DNA of 64,000 nt. Origin: Dastarcus helophoroides (Eukaryota; Arthropoda; Insecta; Coleoptera; Bothrideridae). How positions within the stretch are numbered: the first letter of the stretch is position 1; the number at the start of each line of letters is the position of its first letter. The stretch covers positions 18,277,629 through 18,341,628 of the forward strand of contig CM053327.1 in assembly GCA_028583605.1 (NCBI GenBank), written 5' to 3'. Under the pieces are notes generated by a model. That model was not told the DNA's origin and searched no databases. It saw only the letters and a program-made list of their open reading frames with translations. A program made the translations under genes and the position numbers. Below are positions 57,923 through 64,000 of the stretch, piece by piece.

Positions 57923-59777
57923 TAATTGAGTACTCATTAAAAATGAGACCTACAGAATTCTAAATTTCCAAAAATACTTTTCTAGGAATTTTTGCGTTTT
58001 GCTTAAATTTTGACAAAAAAGGTTATGATTTCAAGAAGTATTTTTCCGAAATTTTTCATTGTTTTGTATTATTATTTTGAAAAAAACACTTGAAATTTCT
58101 AGAAAAAGACCAATTTGGGGAGACGAAATTTCTAAAAAAATTGTTTCTCATGATATTTATTTTTTTATTTGTAAATTTTTTACACCCTAGAAATTTTATG
58201 AAGAAAAGTTGAATTACTTTTGTGGAAAAAAAATCTAAATTTACCGAAGCATCAAATATTAAAGTTCGAAATAAAAGCTGAAATTTTCAGCAAAAGCCGA
58301 ATTTTGAGGAAAAGGAACGAACTTTGAGAAAAAGAGTTTTCGAGAAAATTGAGACAAAGGAAGAGATTTCGAAAAAAATCGAGAAAAAGGAAGATATTTC
58401 GAAAAAATTGAGAAAAAGGAAGAGATTTCGAAAAAAAATGGATTTATCAAAGGTTCTCAAAAACGGTAAAATTTAAAAAAAAAACTTTGAATTTCGACAA
58501 TAGATTGAAACTGAAATTTTTAGACAAATTTAATTTTTTGAAAAATTGTAAAATATCAAGAAGAGAGAATGTAACAATAAACTGGAAGCTTAAAAAAATA
58601 ATCGAACTTTAAAAAAGTCGAAGTTTTCAGAGAAGAAAAAAGTCAAATTTTACGAAAATTTCAAGGAAAAAGTCAAAATTTATAGAAAAGCTCGAAATTT
58701 TGACCAAAAATTTGCAATTTTTCAGAGAAATTTAAATTTTTAGAAGAAATTTGAAATTTCGAGAACAAGGGATTTAAAAAAAAACCAAATTTTCTGATAA
58801 ATTCGAATTTTGAGAATTTGATCAAATAATCTTGAAAGAAAAGAGAATATCGATAAAACTTCCAGTTTCGAGAAAAGTATTAAATTTTAAATGGTCAAAA
58901 TTTCGCAGACAGTCAAATTTTAAGAAAACAATCAAATTTTGAGATTTGAAAATAGATGAATTTCGTTCGAAATAAACGTTGAAATTTCCAGAAAAAGCTT
59001 AATTTTGGTAAAAAGATTTCGAAAAAAATGAATTCATCAAAAGGTCTCAAAAAAGGCAATGGAATGTTGACAATAGATTGAAATTCGCAGAACAAATTTA
59101 AAAACCTGAAATGTGTAGACAAATTTAAATTTCATGAAAAATTGTATAATTGCGAAAAGAGAAATTGTAAAAAATTAAAAGCTTCGAAAAGCAGTCGAAC
59201 TTTTTCAGAGAAAATTTGCAATTTTCCAGAGAAAGTTAAATTTTGAAAACAAATTGAAATTTCGAGAACAAGGCGAATTAAAAAAAACTCCAAATTTTTA
59301 GGTAACCGAATGTCGAAAAATCGAAGAGTCGAAAAAAACGAATTTGTCCAAAGTTCTCAAAAAAGATAAAATTTAAAAAGAACGTCGGATTTCGACAATA
59401 GATTGAAACCCAGAACTAATTTAAAACTTGAAATTTTTAGAACGATTTAAATTTTGTGAAACATTGTAGAATTTTGAAAAGAGAAATTGTAAAAAATTCA
59501 AAGCTTAGAAAAAATCGTCGAACTTAAAAAGCCGAAGTTTTCCAGAGAAGAAGAAAATAAAAAATTTGCATTTTTTCAGAGAAAGTTAAATTTTGAAAAC
59601 AAATTTTAAATTTCGAGAACAAGACGAATTAAAAAAACTCCAAATGTGCAATGCAAGTAGAATGCAGCCTTAACTACAAATTCATGCAGCCCTCCAGGCA
59701 TGAATAGTGAATTATAGGTAGCTGAACTACCAACAATTGAAATACTACCACCTAGCGAAGCGATTGCTTTCTAGGAA

Positions 59778-59884
59778 AGTTCCCAGAAGACAAGGATTCT
59801 AATGCACAGACCAATCCGGTATTTGTTTTCCAGAATTCGAATCTAATAAATGTTCAAACCTATTGGTCTGTGCATTAGAATCCA
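59778..59884. repeat. Short inverted pair inside the 57-61 kb element
   Basis: GGATTCTAATGCACAGACCA (near 59793) faces TGGTCTGTGCATTAGAATCC (near 59862), with about 50 bases between them, interrupting the low-complexity sequence. It looks like a small foldback element. Confidence 0.75.
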
Positions 59885-61000
59885 AATGTTCAGATAAATT
59901 CGAACTGGTAAAATAATTTTAAAGAAAGGTCAAATTTTAAGAAAAAATATCAAATTTTAAAGATTTAGTCAAACATCTTGAAAATGGACAAATTTGGTCG
60001 AAAAAATCGCAGCGCTTGTAGAAACAATATAATGTCGAATTTTAAAAGTCGAAATTTCGAAAAAAATCGAATTTTTCGAAAAAAATCGAATTTTTCGAAA
60101 CAAGTTCAAATTTGTAGAAAATAAATAAAAGTTTGAATCTTTAATAAAAGTCAATATTTAAAAAAAAAAATATAGAAATTTCGAGAAAAGTGTTATGGTG
60201 TTGAAGGTCAGAATTTCCCAGAGAAAGTCATATTGAGATTAAGTCAAACATTTTGAAAATATGTAGATAAATTTCGTCAAAAAAAGAATTTTGCCTAACA
60301 AGTCCATAATTGTAGAAAATAAATAAAAGTTTAAATGTTAAATAAAAGTCAATTTTGGGGAAAATCCCGAAATTTGGTAAAAGGACGAATTTTAAAGAGA
60401 ATGTAAAAAGTAATAGAAAAAGCCGCAATTTAGAACAAAGTCAAAAAAATGTAATTTTGGAAAAAAGTGAAATCTAAGAATCTACATTTCGAAAAAAATT
60501 TTTGAAAAAAGGTCCAAATCTTCCAAAACTATTTTACTTTTTTTTTTATAAAAAAATTGACAAAATAGGAATTTTGAGAAATAAATCGAATCTTCAAGTC
60601 GTATTAGAAAAAAGTAAACATTTTCATAAATTGTCCAGTTTTGAGAGGAATGGAAGATTTGGGGTAAAAGTCTAATTTTAAGAATTAAATAAATATTAAA
60701 AATTAAGAGTAATATAGGGAAGAGTTAAAAAAGTGAAATTGCGAAAAAAAGGCAAATTTTGAAGTACAGGTCTAAACTTGAGAAATAAAAGGTACTTTGG
60801 GCTGAACATATTTTCGTTTGACCACATGAGTCAGAGGGGTCTCTCTTTCTGTCCCATATTTTGTCTGATTTATCTGATTTAATTTTGAAATAAAATGTAA
60901 AATAAAAAATAAAAATTTGTGGCTCTTTGAAATTCACGAAATCAATTTTTTTATTGCGACTGACTTTCGGTTTAAAAGTTTGCCGATCCCTGGTGCACCC

Positions 61001-63440
61001 TATCGTTAAATGACGTCGCCATTGTCAGATTTTGCATTTAGATTTACATAAAAAATAGAGAAAGGTTATTTACCCTTTTGGCATATAATATTAGTTTCTG
61101 GAACAGTTTTCCAGGATAAAACATATCCTGTTAACGATTTCGTCTTTCAAGGTACGTCTGTGCCAATTTTCGTGTAATTCACTTCAGTAATTGAGCGGTG
61201 AAGGCAGATAGACCAACAAACACTTTTCGCATTTATATGTTAGGACTGAAGAAAGGTACTTCGAACTTAAACTGAACGAGCATTGGGAAAACTCGTTATT
61301 TTTAGTGACCATTATATTCGATTACATGTCACGATTTTTTCCCCTATATTTTTTTGCCTGTTGAATTTCAGTATATATTATACACTTATATGTGTGTATG
61401 TGTATGTACATTTATATGAGTTTATCGTTGTTTTTTGTTACCTTGCTCCATAAATCTCATCTATCAAGTTATCGCCGCTTTAATTTCTAATAAAATGCAG
61501 TTCATTAATGACTATTCTGCAATTAGAGATAACTACAGCATTCAAAAATATATATTCGATTATTGTCCTTCACCTGATGCAATGTCAACGCAGTAACAAC
61601 TTAGTTTCGAATGGTGACTTATGTTATAATTCGACCTTGGAATAACCTGACTGCTCCTTGCAACAAGTATGAAAAAGAAGCTTTAAAAGTTGTCTAGTTT
61701 TAAGCACAGTGGGACGTTATAGATTTTTGGCATACTATCGAATTTGTAAATACACCGACTGGTCACATTCGATGTAAATACAATACCTTTGCCAAACGTT
61801 TCTTAAATGAGATCGTTAGAATTGTTGATCTCCAGGAGGCGAAATGAAAGTGTTTGCTAAAAATATGCCACATGCCATTGTCGAGGTATTTTAGAGAAAT
61901 CACATAAATAATTGCGAATTTACTTTTTTATTCTCGCATAAATCTGCCTGACCTTTCAAAAGAAATTAAGTGGAGCAATTTCTTGATTGCGCAATGTTGG
62001 TTTTATTTTTGCGGTTATGTAATTTTTTCTTGGACGGTTTTTGCTTGATTAAAATTTTTTATTCGCCAAGTTTAACTTTAAACAACAGGCTGTGAAGCAT
62101 TTTAAATCGGTGGTTTTCATGTTAATGTTTATTACGCCGAGAAAAATTGACCACTTATCAGAGTTCAAGTAATACTCCTTTCCACAAGTATTAAGTTTTT
62201 GACAAAAACGGTTTGAACATCACTCGAATAATATTAATAATAACAAGGAAAGCGATATATTTTCCAAATGTAATACAGTTTAAACACATATCATTAGAGA
62301 TAAGAATAAACGCCTGAGATTTCATAGATAACAATATCATGAAGTGTTTAAACATTTCATTAACAACAAAAGCGTGTATCATAATTGGGTGCCAAAGTAA
62401 ATTTTAAACTAGTAAACCGAAACAACTTTCAATACCGGTTTTTGCACAAAATTGTTTGCAATATGATAAAGTAGGTCGCAAATTCTCTAGGAAGCAATTA
62501 TTAACGGAGATCGAACTGTAATTACTATTTAGGTATTCGTTAAATTAGCTAAGTGTGAATTTAGCGAAAAGTGCGACCTTGGGGGTACCGTTTCTTAAGA
62601 CGTGGGATTCCGTTGAATTATTATTTTGGATGGGTGAACGTCATAATATATCTGAAAAGCAACGTATAATTTACGTTAACCTAGTACATTTAATATTCTG
62701 GTTTTATAATTAATGTTTTAAACATGTTTTTTTGCTCTATTATTGAGCTGCACAAGTCGGGATTGACTTACCTGCAAAATTAGTATGGAAATAAGTTAAA
62801 AATACATTTTATAATTCAAAACTTTGCGAAAAGAAACTATGAAAGGAATAATTACTAAACACTTATTTGACTTACAATTTAGTCCCTTGTGGGGCAAAAA
62901 GGTATTAAAGTTAATACAAAAAAATCGAGCATTTTGACTGTTTTTTTTTTCAACCCCCAATGAGACGCAAAGGAGTATCAACATTAATATGAAAGAATAA
63001 TTAAAATGTTTTATAACCAAAAACTACTTAAATAATATAAGTAAATACAAAACAAAATCGTTTTAGTTACACCATTTATAACTTCAGAACGGGTGGACGG
63101 AGTTTTATGATCTTTGCTCTGGTGGATTTGTCTCGGCCTCGAACAGCAGAATAACTACTAAAATATCGAAAAATTCACGAAAAATTGTATTATAAGGAAT
63201 GCGTGTAGAACGCCATCTCCGATTCATAACAGGAACATAACAGAAACGCATCGTAACCTACAGTAACCGTAAACGTGTTGTAACCAGTTTCCAATAGATG
63301 GTGCTGAGTCTCTTTTGATTATGGTCCGTTTTTAGCGGTTTTTCGCGTAGGATTCACGAGGTAACGCAACACGACAAACCGTATGTGCGAGCGTATTAAA
63401 TATGTTAATGGAAAATTTAATTCAGCTAATAAGTTAACAC
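61001..63440 (+). other. Probable ELL intron 1, distal part, no exon recognised
   Basis: 61150-61243 is the second copy of the dispersed repeat seen at 56855-56935. The rest looks like unique intronic DNA. Short open frames at 62191-62382 and 62796-63020 have no recognisable content. Confidence 0.4.
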
Positions 63441-63492
63441 AATATTTATTAATTCTGAGGCGGTGCGAAGTTCGCCAGGCCAACTAGTATGG
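63060..63492 (+). mobile_element. Possible Helitron-like 3' part
   Basis: Ends GCGGTGCGAAGTTCGCCAGG then CCAACTAGT, that is, a short GC hairpin followed by CTAG and T, the form of a Helitron 3' end. Upstream, AGAACGGGTGGACGGAGTTT and paired GCCATCT and AGATGG pieces (63212, 63296) resemble sequence I associate with such elements. No 5' end or replication/helicase gene. Confidence 0.35.
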
Positions 63493-64000
63493 GTTTAAAC
63501 GAAATAATTATTTTTTTTTATGTTCAATCCACTCGCAAAGGATAACCTTCAAAAAACCGCTAGTAGGATGCGGAAACAAGGATAGATGGCGATGAACCGC
63601 CTTCTTAAACAATGATAGGTTGGGGAAAATTCCGTTAGGTAACTAATTCCGTAGCTTGGAAGTTCAATAGAAAAAAAGAGTCCGTAGACAAAAGTCCTCA
63701 CCGTGTCAAGCTGGATCGCACAGGGATTTGCGGTCTCCGACTGTCTTGTATGCCTCAAAAATCTAGCCCTTGGGGAGATCAATTCTATCAGTTCCTGTGG
63801 GCATCTCCCAATTAAACGCGTAATTGTCCATTTTCAAAAACCAATACTTCGACGGGCGCGGGCCCACTGCCATATTAGGGATTCGCGAATAACAAAAATG
63901 TTGATAATCTTTTTTCCCCGAAATTGTTAAAATTTAGGTTTTTTTTATATGAACTTTAAATTTTTGCTCGAAATGTGTCCTCTTATTTTCAAAATTCATG
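63493..64000. other. Right edge of the window, nothing recognised
   Basis: The overlapping open frames at 63549-63782 (minus) and 63703-63930 (plus) show no known motif. AT-rich sequence resumes near 63910. Confidence 0.35.

Larger units (their letters stand above)
57271..60992. mobile_element. hAT-type element with subterminal repeats and AT-rich interior
   Basis: Left end CAAGGCTCGGCAAACCGCGG. Read inward from 60992, the right end is CAGGGATCGGCAAACTTTTA. The flanking octamers TTGTACCC (57263-57270) and GTGCACCC (60993-61000) agree at six of eight positions. Near the left end GCGGCTCTTT recurs at intervals (57308-57357), and the right end has GTGGCTCTTT, as expected for hAT subterminal transposase sites. 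The interior is A-rich AAATTTCGA-type sequence plus a nested element at 57394-57922. No transposase frame remains. Confidence 0.75.

Overview
This is an AT-rich eukaryotic window. Its genes have introns, canonical GT/AG splice sites and many very short introns of about 50 bases. The protein families (secreted two-chain ferritin, insulin-degrading enzyme, a WAP-domain secreted protein, ELL) and the transposons (mariner, Tc1, hAT, RTE-like) point to an insect. I cannot fix the order from sequence alone.

Layout. At 0.8-7.8 kb the two secreted ferritin genes lie head to head: the first coding exon of the light chain (minus) and the complete four-coding-exon heavy chain (plus). The heavy chain carries a textbook iron-responsive element in its 5' leader. 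At 8.5-10 kb there is a decayed non-LTR retrotransposon. From 10.3 to 23.7 kb runs a small family of paralogous genes that I cannot name. One is a 120-residue fibronectin-III-like protein (plus). Two are larger minus-strand proteins built as Cys-x-Cys repeats, then a short coiled coil, a conserved block and a C-terminal fibronectin-III-like domain. Between them sit a mariner-type element with unusually long (about 465 bp) inverted repeats, a lone copy of one of those repeats, and a Tc1 relic that the lone copy has split.

At 24.7-36.7 kb lies an 18-coding-exon insulin-degrading enzyme gene on the minus strand, with an RTE-like 3' fragment, two MITEs and AT-rich repeat fields in its introns. 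After an assembly gap (38.5-38.75 kb) with one possible ABC-transporter exon beside it, a four-exon WAP-domain secreted protein lies at 40.8-41.5 kb. A dead mariner split by a hAT-type element spans 41.9-46.5 kb. At 49.88 kb starts the first coding exon of the transcription elongation factor ELL (plus). The rest of the window, at least 14 kb, appears to be its first intron, filled with two more hAT-like elements and dispersed repeats.

Main oddities. (1) Eight apparent one-base frame breaks in three otherwise good genes all have the same sign (+1), and six meet a TAA in the old frame close by. This is either an assembly artefact, decay, or +1 frameshifting. (2) The Cys-x-Cys/FN3 family looks undescribed. 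(3) Three hAT-like elements have interiors made mostly of the same AAATTTCGA-type sequence that fills much of the window, which suggests that hAT elements spread it.
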